Source of the DNA: JBJXFE01 sp046153875
GTDB taxonomy: Bacteria; Planctomycetota; Phycisphaerae; Phycisphaerales; UBA1924
DNA: 64,000 bases
Direction: 5' to 3'
Assembly: GCA_046153875.1 (NCBI GenBank)
Contig: JBJXFE010000006.1
Coordinates: forward strand, 43,233 to 107,232
Positions within the stretch are counted from its first letter, which is position 1. Each line of letters starts with the position of its first letter. Made by a program: the position numbers and the translations under genes. Below the pieces are notes generated by a model. The model had not been told where the DNA came from, did not search any database, and was given only the letters and a program-made list of their open reading frames with translations. Below are positions 55,244 to 63,982 of the stretch, in pieces.

Positions 55244-56992
55244 TCACGCCTGTAGCTGGTTGGGGGCGCCGGGCTTGCCGTTGCCTTCGCCGGGCGAACG
55301 GACCCCGGATGCAGCAATCACGGCTTCGATGATCTCCCGGGCGTTGGCGCAGCGGGGGCACTTGTGCTGGCCGCCGACCTTGCCCTTGGATGCCAGCCAG
55401 CGGTGGAATGCGCCGAGGGGCAGCGGCGTCACCGTCGGCGGGGCCATGCCGAGGCTGTCGGTGCGCTTGGTGGTGTAGTCGACGTTCTGGGCCTTGAGCG
55501 CCTGATCAAACTCTTCCGTGAAAGTCCGGAGCGAACCGGAGGGCACGGCCTTAGCCTCGACCTCAATGGCGAGCTCGAGGCCCGCCCGCCGACCCTCGCC
55601 GGGGTAGACCGGCGCGGCCGTGAACTCCCCCACCATGAGCCCCGCGGCGGCGGCGGCCTTCGCCACCGCGTTCTCGACGTGCTCGACGATGAGGTTCTCG
55701 CCGAAGGCGTTGATGAAGTGGCGGTGTCGGCCGACGATGCGGACGCGGGCGGGGCCGTCGCCGCCGCGACCATCGAGACGCGACGGCACCGTGTCGAACT
55801 CCACCACGTCGCCGAGCACGTAGCGCCAGAGGCCGGCGCAGGTGCTGAGCACGACGACGTAGCGCTGGCCCTTCTCGGCCTCGTCGGCGGCGAAGGCGGG
55901 CGCGCCCGCGTCGTCGATGGACTCGAGCGGCACGAACTCGAGGACGTTGCCGATGTCGGTGAGCAGGCGGAGGCCGGGGTCGCGGTGACGGTCCTGGATG
56001 GCGATGAACCCCTCGCTGGCGGGGTAGAGCTCCAGGCGCGCGGGGAGGTCGTCGCCCGTGGGCGAGCCGGACCAGAGCGTGCGGACCTTCGGGTCGAAGG
56101 GGGCGTACTTCACTCCGCCGTGGACGAAAATGGAGAGGTTGGGCCAGACGTCGCGGAGCGTTCGGGCCGGCCGGCCCTTCTCGCGGGCCAGCGCGATCAC
56201 GCGCTCGAAAAGCACGATCGCCCAACTGGGCATCCCCGAGACCATGCGGATGTCCTGATCCAGGCACGACCGGGCCATCGCCTCGATCTTGGCGGGCCAG
56301 TGGCTCATCAGCGCGATGTCGCGCCCGGGCGAGTAAACCTCCGTGATCGGCCAGCGGATGAGCGGCGTCACGATGCCGGACAGGTCGCCGGTGCGGATGC
56401 CGCGGTCGCTCGTGGCGAGGTCGGTGGACCCACCGAGGAAGAGGATTCTCCCGCCAAAGATACGGCGGGGCGGCACGCCGAAACGGGCCGCGTGGGAGAG
56501 CAGGTCCATCGAGGCGCGGTAGTTGGACCGGAGCATCTCACGCGTGACGGGGATGTACTTGTCCCCCGCGGTGGTGCCGCTGGTCTGGGCGTAGTCGCGG
56601 ACGATGCCGGGCCAGAGCACGTCGGGCTCGGCGCCTTCGCGCATGCGGGCGATGCGGTCCTTGAAGGCGTACCAGTCGCGGATTGGGGCGGCCGCGCGGT
56701 AGGCGGGCAGGATGTCGGCGTCGCTCAGGCGGGCGAGGCGGGCGAAGGCGTGCTCGCGGCCGAACTCGGTGTTCGCGGCACGGCTGAGGAGCGAACGGAG
56801 CTGGCGTCGCTGGATCGCGGCGGTGTGGCGCTGCCAGTAGGCGGTGTTGTTCAGCTTGCGGATGCGGCGGGCGAGGCGGAGGTGGATCGCGGAGCCGATG
56901 AGGGAGGTCCAGCGGTTGCGAGGCGGTACGGCGCGCGGGGGCGCGTGAGCGGTCGCGACGGCTGGCGCGGGTTGTTCCACGATCGCGGCCAT
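55244..56992 (-). CDS. GH3 auxin-responsive-promoter family adenylating enzyme
   Basis: 582 residues. GH3 enzymes activate carboxylates as acyl-AMP and join them to amino acids. ATP-binding motif QTSGTTAGDKYIPVT near 134, then YPASEGFIAIQ and LGDVVEFDTVP with FINAFGENLIVEHVENAV. The motif spacing fits bacterial GH3 proteins. The C-terminus has two Cys (CPRCANAREI) in an unusual tail with a Gly/Pro end. A run of 11 G follows the downstream neighbour's stop at 57009-57019, just outside the coding region. Confidence 0.87.
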   Translation of the reverse strand: MAAIVEQPAPAVATAHAPPRAVPPRNRWTSLIGSAIHLRLARRIRKLNNTAYWQRHTAAIQRRQLRSLLSRAANTEFGREHAFARLARLSDADILPAYRAAAPIRDWYAFKDRIARMREGAEPDVLWPGIVRDYAQTSGTTAGDKYIPVTREMLRSNYRASMDLLSHAARFGVPPRRIFGGRILFLGGSTDLATSDRGIRTGDLSGIVTPLIRWPITEVYSPGRDIALMSHWPAKIEAMARSCLDQDIRMVSGMPSWAIVLFERVIALAREKGRPARTLRDVWPNLSIFVHGGVKYAPFDPKVRTLWSGSPTGDDLPARLELYPASEGFIAIQDRHRDPGLRLLTDIGNVLEFVPLESIDDAGAPAFAADEAEKGQRYVVVLSTCAGLWRYVLGDVVEFDTVPSRLDGRGGDGPARVRIVGRHRHFINAFGENLIVEHVENAVAKAAAAAGLMVGEFTAAPVYPGEGRRAGLELAIEVEAKAVPSGSLRTFTEEFDQALKAQNVDYTTKRTDSLGMAPPTVTPLPLGAFHRWLASKGKVGGQHKCPRCANAREIIEAVIAASGVRSPGEGNGKPGAPNQLQA

Positions 56993-57022
56993 GCGAAGAC
57001 AGGGAGCCGGGGGGGGGGGCAG

Positions 57023-57895
57023 TCAGCGCGCGGGCCTGCGGTCGAGCTCGTCGGCAAAGTCACGCAGCGCCCGCGCAAACTCCGCGGGCTTCTCGAGCAT
57101 CGGCGCGTGCCCGCACCGGTCGAACCAGACGACGCGGCAGTCGCGGATCGCCTTCTCAAACTCCTGGGCGGCGTCGGGGGGGGTCACGATGTCTTCGCGG
57201 CCCCACATCACAAGCGTCGGGCAGGCGATCGCGTGGATGCGCTCGCCCAGATGGTTGCGGCGGGCGGACTTGGAGAGCAGGAGCATCGCGCGGACCTTGT
57301 TGCGGTCGGAGAGCTCGGCGTAGGCGCGGTCGACGTCGGCCTCGCGCATGGTCGATTCGTCGAAGAAGAGCTCGGCGATCTTGCGGCGCATCCAGGCGCG
57401 GTTGGGCTTGAGGCGGATCTCGCGGACCATCGTCCGCTCGTTGAGGCCCGAGGAGCCCGCGAGCACAAGGCCGCCGACGAGTTCCGGCCGGTCGAGGGCG
57501 AGCCGCAGCGCCACGTGCCCGCCGAACGAGTTGCCGACGAGCACCGCGCGCTCGCCGGGCAGGTGCCGCTCGAGGAACCGGGCGGTGAGCGTGGTCACGC
57601 CGTCGATGGAGCAGTCGTCGCCGCGGAGCTCGAGGAGCGGAATCTCGAGCATCACGCACCGGACGCGGGAGCGGACGTCGCGGACGACGTCCTCCCAGTG
57701 GTCGTTGAGGCCGACGAGGCCGTGCAGGAAGACAACGGGCCGGCCCTGGCCGACATCGACGACGCAGGCAGGAATATCGCTCTTGGCCCCGGGGATGGGG
57801 ACGGTCCGCTCCGGGAGCGACCCGGCCGACGGGCTCGTCGCAGGCACGGTGCGGGATTGGCTCGCGGGCGCGGTGGTCACTCGGCCTCCGTTCAC
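57023..57895 (-). CDS. Alpha/beta hydrolase
   Basis: 290 residues, GTG start; a second GTG at 57880 with GGAGG close by is possible. PVVFLHGLVGLNDHWEDVV (oxyanion), nucleophile in LVGNSFGGHVALRLAL, acid in MWGREDIVTPP and His in FDRCGHAPMLEKP. Typical of small-molecule esterases, haloperoxidase-like hydrolases or meta-cleavage hydrolases. It is 30 bp upstream of the GH3-family gene on the same strand, so the pair may process a common acid. Confidence 0.85.
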   Translation of the reverse strand: MNGGRVTTAPASQSRTVPATSPSAGSLPERTVPIPGAKSDIPACVVDVGQGRPVVFLHGLVGLNDHWEDVVRDVRSRVRCVMLEIPLLELRGDDCSIDGVTTLTARFLERHLPGERAVLVGNSFGGHVALRLALDRPELVGGLVLAGSSGLNERTMVREIRLKPNRAWMRRKIAELFFDESTMREADVDRAYAELSDRNKVRAMLLLSKSARRNHLGERIHAIACPTLVMWGREDIVTPPDAAQEFEKAIRDCRVVWFDRCGHAPMLEKPAEFARALRDFADELDRRPAR

Positions 57896-57948
57896 GTCGG
57901 GGCGTCCGTATGGTACACGCTAACGCGGACTGCCGCCCGGCGCGGGGC

Positions 57949-58578
57949 TCAGGCCCGGATCGCCAACGCCTGCACGGAGCCGGACGGAGCCGCGGAACGG
58001 CGCGACCCCCATGTCGCCCAAGCACGGAGCACGAGCGCGTGCGACCCGAAGAGCGCGAGAGCCCACATCGCGTCGCCCGCGAGGGTGAACTTGAAGAAGG
58101 GGAGCGCGGCCGCGTAGCACGCGGCGAGGCCCGCGGGCGTCGCGGCATAGACCGAGCTTGGAGCCGCCAGCCAGACCGCGAAGTTCGTGACGACGAAGAA
58201 GACGACCGCGCCGGTGAGGGAGCACGCCGCGACACGCCACATCGCGGGGCGGCGGACGAGTCGGCGGAGCAGGATCGGGAACGCGGCGGAAAGGTAGACG
58301 GACACCATCACGAGCGGGTGATAGAGGCCGATGAAGGCGTCGCTGATGGCGAGGGCGAGCCACGCCGCGGCAAGGCCCATCCAGGCGCGCGGGAAAAGGA
58401 ACCCGGCGAAGAGGGCGACGGCGGCGAGCGGCGTGAAGTTCGGCTGGTGCGGGAGGAGGCGGGCCGCGATGACCATGCCGACGAGGCCCAGGCCCGCGGC
58501 GAGACCCAGGGGCGTCACGCCCGCGCGCCGAGCCCGCCCGAGCGCTGCATCCATCCGGCCGAGTGTCCGATCCGTCAT
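57949..58578 (-). CDS. DUF6580 family membrane protein (ECF S-component-like)
   Basis: 209 residues with about six helices. Conserved segments: HQPNFTPLAAVALFAGFLFP, SDAFIGLYHPLVMVSVYLS, FFVVTNFAVWLA and CYAAALPFFKFTLAGDAMW (the PFF-x3-LAGD motif). This is the DUF6580 pattern, which looks like an ECF-transporter S component. Its start overlaps the stop of the DUF4430 gene (ATGA), so the two proteins likely act together, perhaps in vitamin uptake. Confidence 0.78.
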   Translation of the reverse strand: MTDRTLGRMDAALGRARRAGVTPLGLAAGLGLVGMVIAARLLPHQPNFTPLAAVALFAGFLFPRAWMGLAAAWLALAISDAFIGLYHPLVMVSVYLSAAFPILLRRLVRRPAMWRVAACSLTGAVVFFVVTNFAVWLAAPSSVYAATPAGLAACYAAALPFFKFTLAGDAMWALALFGSHALVLRAWATWGSRRSAAPSGSVQALAIRA

Positions 58579-59009
58579 GGCATCTCCCGTGTCGTGAACT
58601 TCCAGCACACCACGTCGCTCGGGTCGACGGGATAGACCCCGAAGCTCCGATCGCCCAGCGTGGTGTTCACCCAGTATTGCCAGTTGCGGCTGCCCGCCCC
58701 GCCGCCGGCGTTTTTCACATCGTCGATCGAGGTCAGGAACGCGGTCTCGCCCTTGCCCGTGTGGGCGAAGGTGATCCCGTGCGGGTGGGCCTTGGCCGCG
58801 TCCATCGCGTCGAGCACCGTCATGCCCTTCTTCCAAGCCAAGGCGGAGTACACCTTCTGCGCCCCATCGCCGAAGTCCACGATCAGGCGGACCTTGAGGT
58901 CCGGGGCCGCAAGCTCGCGCGCGACGCCCAGGCCGAGCGCGGCGGCCACCGTCGCGGCAAGGCACGCCAGAACCAGACGGCGGTCGATGGAGCCACGCGG
59001 GATAGACAT
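58575..59009 (-). CDS. DUF4430 (transcobalamin-like) exported protein
   Basis: 144 residues from the ATG at 59009. One N-terminal hydrophobic segment (LVLACLAATVAAALGLGVA) directs it out of the cytoplasm. The remainder is the DUF4430 domain: VRLIVDFGDGAQKVYSALAW, GMTVLDAMDAAKAHPHG, NWQYWVNTTLGDRSFGVYPV and CWKFTTRE. This domain is also found at the end of transcobalamin. It overlaps the DUF6580 gene. Another ATG at 59047 would lengthen the leader. Confidence 0.8.
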   Translation of the reverse strand: MSIPRGSIDRRLVLACLAATVAAALGLGVARELAAPDLKVRLIVDFGDGAQKVYSALAWKKGMTVLDAMDAAKAHPHGITFAHTGKGETAFLTSIDDVKNAGGGAGSRNWQYWVNTTLGDRSFGVYPVDPSDVVCWKFTTREMP

Positions 59010-59083
59010 GACGTCCGGCCTTCTCCGAAGGGTCAGCTTACACCGCATCGAGGCATGGGGCGAGAACGGCAGGAGAGGGGGTA

Positions 59084-59105
59084 GGCACCCGCCGCGGCGG
59101 GTGCC
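59084..59105. repeat. Perfect 22-bp GC palindrome between genes
   Basis: GGCACCCGCCG joined to CGGCGGGTGCC, 11-base arms without a spacer. It lies in the 286-bp gap between the divergent DUF4430 and DinB genes. It shares the GGCACC end with the palindrome inside nrdJ. No T-run, so not a standard terminator. Confidence 0.7.
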
Positions 59106-59295
59106 ACAAAATGGGGTAGAAGGAACCGTGAACGAAACCGGCCCCGTCCCCTTACGCAGGGGGCGGAGCCGTGGAGGAAACTCGGGGCTCGTGTGTGTCG
59201 TCCCGTACACTTCTACGATGCACCCGTGCGGGGGTTCGCGCGATCCGCCCCCCATTGGCGGCCCCCAGCCCCAGACAAGCCCAGGGAGGTCCGAG

Positions 59296-59910
59296 ATGTC
59301 CGTCGTCACCGACCCGTATTACGCGAAGGTCTACGCCTCCGACCCGCTCTACGCCCGGCTCGCGGGCGAGACCCACGGCGGGCTGATCGCCCGCTACCGG
59401 CGCGGCGTCGAGAACTTCGACCGGCGGGTCTTCGAGCTTTCCGACGACCAGCTCGACCTGGCCTTCCTGCCCGACGCGGGCGTGGGACGCTGGCCGGTGC
59501 GGGTGCTGCTGGGGCACCTCGCCGATGCGGAACTGCTCTACGTCCACCGCATGCGCCGCACGATCGGCGAGGACCACCCCGTGCTGGCGCTCTGGGACGA
59601 GAACGCCGCGATCGACGCGGGGATGTACCACGGCCCGGCCCACCCGATCGGCGCGTTCGCGGCCGTGATCCACACGCTCCGGCGGTGGACGAGCGAGTGG
59701 CTCGCGACGCTGAGCGATGAACAGTTCGCCCGCGTCGCCATGCACCCGGAGCGCGGCGAGATGTCCGTCCGCAAGATGCTCCAGGACTTGACGTGGCACC
59801 TCGAGCACCACACCAAGTTCCTCAACGCGAAGATCGAGCGGATGCTCGGCCCGGCGCACGCCGAGAAGCCCGCGGGCGGCTGCGGCGCGGGGTGCGGGTG
59901 CCACAGGTAG
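59296..59910 (+). CDS. DinB-like metalloprotein with Cys/Gly-rich tail
   Basis: 204 residues, ATG with AGGGAGG upstream. DinB fold: VRVLLGHLADAELLYVHRM near 75 and LQDLTWHLEHHTKFLNAKIE near 163 give three His ligands. The tail GGCGAGCGCHR is rich in Cys/Gly and encoded by a 41-bp segment repeated at 61884-61924. It is plus strand, whereas the other DinB gene at 54541 is minus and not close in sequence. Confidence 0.82.
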   Translation: MSVVTDPYYAKVYASDPLYARLAGETHGGLIARYRRGVENFDRRVFELSDDQLDLAFLPDAGVGRWPVRVLLGHLADAELLYVHRMRRTIGEDHPVLALWDENAAIDAGMYHGPAHPIGAFAAVIHTLRRWTSEWLATLSDEQFARVAMHPERGEMSVRKMLQDLTWHLEHHTKFLNAKIERMLGPAHAEKPAGGCGAGCGCHR

Positions 59911-59912
59911 GC
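59872..59912 (+). repeat. 41-bp direct repeat, copy 1 (end of the DinB gene)
   Basis: Encodes the last residues and stop of the DinB protein and matches 61884-61924 in 39 of 41 positions, same orientation. The two copies lie either side of an ABC transporter pair. Confidence 0.75.
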
Positions 59913-60088
59913 GGGCGGCGATCGGCGATGGGCAGCGCTGATGAGATGGTGATTCACATGCGTTGATGCAAGGGGCCAGCCTCGTGGCATTGTCGTGGCG
60001 CGCCCCGCGAAGCGACCGGGGCGAACACGGCCCCTCGCGGCCCTACGCTGCTGCGCCCGCGCCGCGGGGGTAGGGCACCGGAACGTCT

Positions 60089-60982
60089 ATGGCCGCCATT
60101 GAAACCCAGTCGCTGACGCGGCGCTACGGCGGGCGGCGCGGCATCGAGGGCGTCAACCTGAGCGTCCCCGAGGGGTCGCTCTTCGGGTTTCTCGGGCCCA
60201 ACGGCGCGGGCAAGACCACGACCATCCGAGTCATGCTCGGCCTGCTCCGCCCGACGTCCGGCACCGCCGCGATCCGCGGGCTGGACTGTTGGCGCGAGAG
60301 CCCGCGCGTGAAGCGGGAGGTCGGGTACGTGCCCGGGGACCTTCGCCTCTACCCCTGGCTCAACGGCCGGCGCTCGCTCCGCTTCGTGGGCGCGGCGCGG
60401 GGCATGGACCTGTCGCGGCACGGGGACGAGCTGGGGCAGATGTTCGATCTCGACATGAGCGTGCCCGTTCGCCGGATGTCCCGCGGCATGCGCCAGAAGC
60501 TCGGGCTCATCATGGCGCTCGCCCCAGAGCCGCGCGTGCTCATCATGGACGAGCCCACGAGCGCGCTCGACCCGCTGATGCAGGACCGGCTGCGCGAGCA
60601 CCTGCGCGGGCTGGCGCGGCGCGGGCACACCGTGTTCTTCTCCAGCCACACGCTCGGCGAGGTCGAACTCCTGTGCGACAGGATCGCGATCGTGCGCGAG
60701 GGAAGGTTGGTCGCCGACGCCTCGCTCGACACAATCCGCCGGCAGGCCGGGCGCGCGGTGACCATCCGCTGGCGCGAGTCGCCCGCCCCGCCGCCCGAAC
60801 CGCCGGCGTTCCTGCGCGTCACCCGACGCGACGGGCGCACCTGGGTCGGCGTGCACGAGGGGCCGCTCGACCCGTTGCTCGCGTGGCTGCACGGGCTGCC
60901 CATCGAGGACCTGTCGATCGCCCCGCCCGATCTGGAGACCCTCTTTCGGCAGTACTACCGGCCGGGCGGGGAGGGGGCATGA
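60089..60982 (+). CDS. ABC transporter ATP-binding protein (CcmA type)
   Basis: 297 residues. Walker A GPNGAGKTTT near 38, VGYVPGDLRLYPWL, signature MSRGMRQKLGLIMAL, Walker B LIMDEPTSALD and SSHTLGEVELLCDR. The C-terminal extension (about 225-297) ends DLETLFRQYYRPG, common in ABC-2 export ATPases. The gene overlaps the permease gene (ATGA). Cargo unknown. Confidence 0.92.
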   Translation: MAAIETQSLTRRYGGRRGIEGVNLSVPEGSLFGFLGPNGAGKTTTIRVMLGLLRPTSGTAAIRGLDCWRESPRVKREVGYVPGDLRLYPWLNGRRSLRFVGAARGMDLSRHGDELGQMFDLDMSVPVRRMSRGMRQKLGLIMALAPEPRVLIMDEPTSALDPLMQDRLREHLRGLARRGHTVFFSSHTLGEVELLCDRIAIVREGRLVADASLDTIRRQAGRAVTIRWRESPAPPPEPPAFLRVTRRDGRTWVGVHEGPLDPLLAWLHGLPIEDLSIAPPDLETLFRQYYRPGGEGA

Positions 60983-61794
60983 ACCGCGGCGTGCTGCTCA
61001 AGGCGTGGCGCGAGACATGGCCGACGACCGTCCTGTTCGGCGTGGCGATGCTGGTGCTGCAGGGGATCCTCGCGTTCGCGCTCCCGACGTTCCAGAGTCA
61101 ACTGTCGGCGCAGCTCGCCGCCACGCCGTTCCTTCAGAACCTGATCGGCGCGATGATCGGCGCGGACGTCAGCGGGGGGATCGGCCCGGAGATGTTCGCC
61201 GCGATCCCGTGGGTTCACCCGGTGGTGCTGGCGCTGGTCTGGGCGCACGCCATCGTGCTGTGCACGCGCGTCCCGGCGGGCGAAGTGGACCGCGGCACCA
61301 TCGACGTGCTGCTGGCCCTGCCCGTGTCCCGCTGGCGCGTGTTCATCACGGAATCGGTCGTGTGGCTCGGCGCGAGCCTCGCGCTCGTGGCAGTCGCTCT
61401 TCTGGGGAACGCGATCGGGGCGAGCATCGGGGGGAACGTGCTGGGCGTCACAGCCGATCGATTCGTGCCCGTCGCCGCGAACCTCTTCGTGCTCGGCACC
61501 AGCGTCGGAGCGTTCGCATGGCTCGCCTCATCGCTGAGCGATCGGCGCGGCCGGGCGCTGGCGGTCGCGCTGCTGGCCGTGCTCGCGTCGTTCCTGCTCA
61601 ACTACCTGGCCCAGTTCTGGGAACCGGCCCGGCGCGCCGCGTGGCTCAGCGTTCTTCAGTACCACCAGCCGCTGCGCGCCCTGCAGAGCGGGCGCTGGCC
61701 CTTCGCGGACTTGGGCGTGCTGCTGGGCGCATCCGCGCTCATGTGGGTGGTCGCGGGCTGGGTGTTCGCCCGTAGGGACCTGGCGACGACCTGA
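60979..61794 (+). CDS. ABC-2 type permease
   Basis: 271 residues with six hydrophobic segments. RVPAGEVDRGTIDVLLALPVSRWRVF is the loop found in ABC-2 permeases (ExxxGTxdlLLalPvsR). Pairs with the ATPase before it. The tail ends VFARRDLATT. The 41-bp repeat copies flank the pair. Confidence 0.88.
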   Translation: MNRGVLLKAWRETWPTTVLFGVAMLVLQGILAFALPTFQSQLSAQLAATPFLQNLIGAMIGADVSGGIGPEMFAAIPWVHPVVLALVWAHAIVLCTRVPAGEVDRGTIDVLLALPVSRWRVFITESVVWLGASLALVAVALLGNAIGASIGGNVLGVTADRFVPVAANLFVLGTSVGAFAWLASSLSDRRGRALAVALLAVLASFLLNYLAQFWEPARRAAWLSVLQYHQPLRALQSGRWPFADLGVLLGASALMWVVAGWVFARRDLATT

Positions 61795-61883
61795 AGCGAC
61801 CGACCGCGCAACCGACCCCTGGTTCCCCCCGACCCTCCCGCTCGGCGCATGTTGGGCTGGCGGCTCCCACTGTTGCCCCCATC

Positions 61884-61924
61884 GCGGGCGGGTGCGGGGC
61901 GGGGTGCGGGTGCCACAGGTAGGC
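61884..61924 (+). repeat. 41-bp direct repeat, copy 2
   Basis: 39 of 41 bases match 59872-59912, including the TAG that is the DinB stop in copy 1. Only C-to-G changes at positions 9 and 15 differ. Here it is not part of a gene. Confidence 0.75.
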
Positions 61925-61996
61925 GATCGGCACGATGGCGGAGGCAACCTGGGTGCGGTCGCATCCGATCGGCCCAGTCAGTGAACCAACGCACAA

Positions 61997-62027
61997 CCAC
62001 GATCATCCCGCGACGGGATGATCGTGG
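61997..62027. repeat. 31-bp palindrome with 14-base arms
   Basis: CCACGATCATCCCG and CGGGATGATCGTGG, perfect, around the loop CGA. It is followed by CACAG, not T residues. Likely a dispersed hairpin element or a weak terminator after the ABC-2 permease. Confidence 0.75.
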
Positions 62028-62095
62028 CACAGTGATCGGGCTACCCGCCACGGTGATCGAGCCACCCGCCGCAGGCGGCGCTTACCATCGTTCCC

Positions 62096-63004
62096 ATGTC
62101 AACAGCGCGGCTCCAGCGCAACACGCTGATCGGCCTGGTCGTGAGCGTCCTGCTCGCGGCGGGCAAGTTTCTTGCGGGCGTGTTGGGGCATTCCAGCGCG
62201 CTCGTCGCCGACGGCGTGGAATCGCTCGCCGACACGGTCGGCTCGATCGCCGTCTGGCAGGGCTTCCGGGTCGCCAGCCGTAAGCCCGACGCCGACCACC
62301 CCTACGGGTACGGCCGGGCCGAGACGCTCGCGGCCCTGAGCGTCGGGGCGCTTCTGGTGGTCGCCGCGGCGGTGATCGTCGTGAAGGCCTTCGCGGACAT
62401 GCTGACACCGCACAGCGCCCCGGCCGCGTGGACGCTCATCGCGCTCGTCGGCGTGATCGCCGCCAAGGAAGTCCTCTTCCGGCTCGTGCTGCGCGGAGCC
62501 GAGATGTTCGAGTCCGATGCCGCCCGCGCCGATGCGTGGCACCACCGTTCCGACGCGATCACCTCCGCCGCCGCCTTCATCGGCGTCTCCATCGCCATCT
62601 GGGGGCCGGGCCTGTTCAACGCGCCGCGGCTGGTGCTGGCCGACGAGGCGGCCGCGATTCTCGCCAGCGGCATCATCCTCTTCACGGCGGTCCGCCTCAT
62701 CCGGCCCTCGCTGCGCGAACTGCTCGACGCCGCGGCCCCCGAGCTGGCCGAGGGGGTCCGCGCGACCGCCGCGCAGGTCGAGGGTGTCCGGCTGGTCGAA
62801 AAGATCCACGCCCGCAAGAGCGGGCGCGGGTACCTCGTGGACATGCACCTGCACGTGCCGCCCGACCTCTCCGTGCGCGCGGCTCACGCGCTGTCGGGCA
62901 AGGTCAAGGCGACCGTGCGCGAGAAACACCCCAGCGTGCGGCACGTACTCATCCACATCGAGCCGGATGAACGCCTGGGGGGACCTCCCGCGGCCGAGCA
63001 CTGA
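62096..63004 (+). CDS. Cation diffusion facilitator family metal exporter
   Basis: 302 residues, six helices and a C-terminal cytoplasmic domain. HSSALVADGVESLADTVGS holds the first metal site, followed by HPYGYGRAE, and ADAWHHRSDAITSAAAF the second (HxxxD). The C-terminal fold has VDMHLHVPPDLSV and HVLIHIEPDE, typical of the zinc-sensing tail. Exports Zn(II) or a similar divalent ion. Together with znuABC it suggests active zinc control in this organism. Confidence 0.93.
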   Translation: MSTARLQRNTLIGLVVSVLLAAGKFLAGVLGHSSALVADGVESLADTVGSIAVWQGFRVASRKPDADHPYGYGRAETLAALSVGALLVVAAAVIVVKAFADMLTPHSAPAAWTLIALVGVIAAKEVLFRLVLRGAEMFESDAARADAWHHRSDAITSAAAFIGVSIAIWGPGLFNAPRLVLADEAAAILASGIILFTAVRLIRPSLRELLDAAAPELAEGVRATAAQVEGVRLVEKIHARKSGRGYLVDMHLHVPPDLSVRAAHALSGKVKATVREKHPSVRHVLIHIEPDERLGGPPAAEH

Positions 63005-63322
63005 GCGCCAGGCCGCGGAGTCAAGCGGCGCGGCAAGCCGCCGGGGACGATCGGGGCCGAAGTCTGGCTGGCGCTCACCCCCACCGGGCGAGCCCGCCCC
63101 GCCGCTCAACTCGCCGGGTGCAGTCGATGGTGGGTCGTACAAGTTCCTCTCCGTAGGTTCACGCGGCACCCCCCGCGCAACCTGCAAACGGATTTCCCCA
63201 GCGCGAAGCAGGAAGGTCGGGGGGGCGGCGTACTACGCCCTGCGGTGGGTGAGCACGCGCGGGGAAAAGGGGCCGTGGTCGGAGGTGTGCGCGGCGACGG
63301 TGGCGGCGTAGGCGATGGTCAT
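63005..63322. other. Intergenic region with a gene remnant
   Basis: 318 bp between the CDF gene and the convergent unknown gene. No intact gene. The last third carries the fragment annotated at 63213-63311. The first 200 bp hold no motif I can support; the open frames there are rich in Ser/Arg/Gly and look random. Confidence 0.5.
63213..63311 (+). pseudogene. C-terminal remnant of a planctomycete surface or scaffold protein
   Basis: The reading KVGGAAYYALRWVSTRGEKGPWSEV ends in AATVAA and a TAG stop. The block YYALRW..TRGEKGPWS is one I recognise as the end of planctomycete proteins with a fibronectin-like domain. Upstream in the same frame the sequence is unrelated and low complexity, so only the end of the gene seems to remain. 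No start codon or RBS is evident. Confidence 0.45.
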
Positions 63323-63940
63323 TCAACCATGACCTTCGTCGATCATCGCCCGGAACTTGGCGAGATCGATCCCCGCGTGCTTGGCGGTGTGTTCAACCAA
63401 GTCGTCGTACCCGCGCTTGATCGCGGCGAATGCGGGAATCAGATCGCCCACAGAGCGCGTTGCCGTCGCCATGTACGCGGACGGTTCACCCGGCGTAGCT
63501 CGTCCGTCTACCACGGAGCCAACCGTAGAACCAATCGCAATCGCGGGTTCGTAGCCGCGAACCAGATCGGTCAGCGACGATTGGAACCCAAACTGTTCCA
63601 TCGCCGATCCCTGGCGCACATTGCCTTGCACCTCGCGCTGCAGGACGACAGAGAACTTCGGGCCGTATTGGGCTGACTGTTCCTGCTTGAGGACTTCCAG
63701 CCTTCCCCACACGTAGCCCATCAATGTGATCATCTCGCCGAAACTGGTCTCGACGGTGCGCTCGTCCATCCGCCCGGGCATGCACATGGTCTCGCCGCCG
63801 ATCACGCTCGCAGGCTCCTTGCCGTCGCCCGAAGCCATGAACGCGTAGACCACCAGACTGGGCACGCCAACCTGACTCTGTGCGTAATCCAATCGTTGTT
63901 GAAAGCCCTTCAATCGCTTGCCGAGTTCTTCGTCAGTCAT
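63323..63940 (-). CDS. Hypothetical protein of unknown family
   Basis: 205 residues, soluble, no signal peptide. Starts MTDEELGKRLKGFQQRLDYAQ. It includes MASGDGKEPASVIGGETMCMPG, EMITLMGYVWGRLEVLKQEQ and TKHAGIDLAKFRAMIDEGHG. Mixed alpha-helical profile. The base composition is less GC-rich than most genes here, which may hint at later acquisition. It is convergent with the CDF gene region and has no near neighbours. I do not know its function. Confidence 0.7.
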   Translation of the reverse strand: MTDEELGKRLKGFQQRLDYAQSQVGVPSLVVYAFMASGDGKEPASVIGGETMCMPGRMDERTVETSFGEMITLMGYVWGRLEVLKQEQSAQYGPKFSVVLQREVQGNVRQGSAMEQFGFQSSLTDLVRGYEPAIAIGSTVGSVVDGRATPGEPSAYMATATRSVGDLIPAFAAIKRGYDDLVEHTAKHAGIDLAKFRAMIDEGHG

Positions 63941-63982
63941 GCGGGCATTGTAGTGGTTGGTGCACGCGGCACCTGCGAACGC

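Larger units (their letters stand above)
61795..62095. other. Intergenic region with repeat copy 2 and a strong palindrome
   Basis: 301 bp without a supported gene. It contains the second 41-bp repeat and the 31-bp palindrome at 61997-62027. The rest shows no promoter boxes I can support. A C-rich block (CCACGATC) suggests a mosaic of repeat fragments. Confidence 0.5.

Noticed and set aside
55364..58117. 917-codon plus-strand frame opposite the GH3, hydrolase and DUF6580 genes
   Set aside because: Antisense shadow; the minus strand carries clear family motifs.
59010..59295. Possible cobalamin riboswitch for the DUF4430/DUF6580 genes
   Set aside because: The conserved box is absent; the only structured piece is the 22-bp palindrome.
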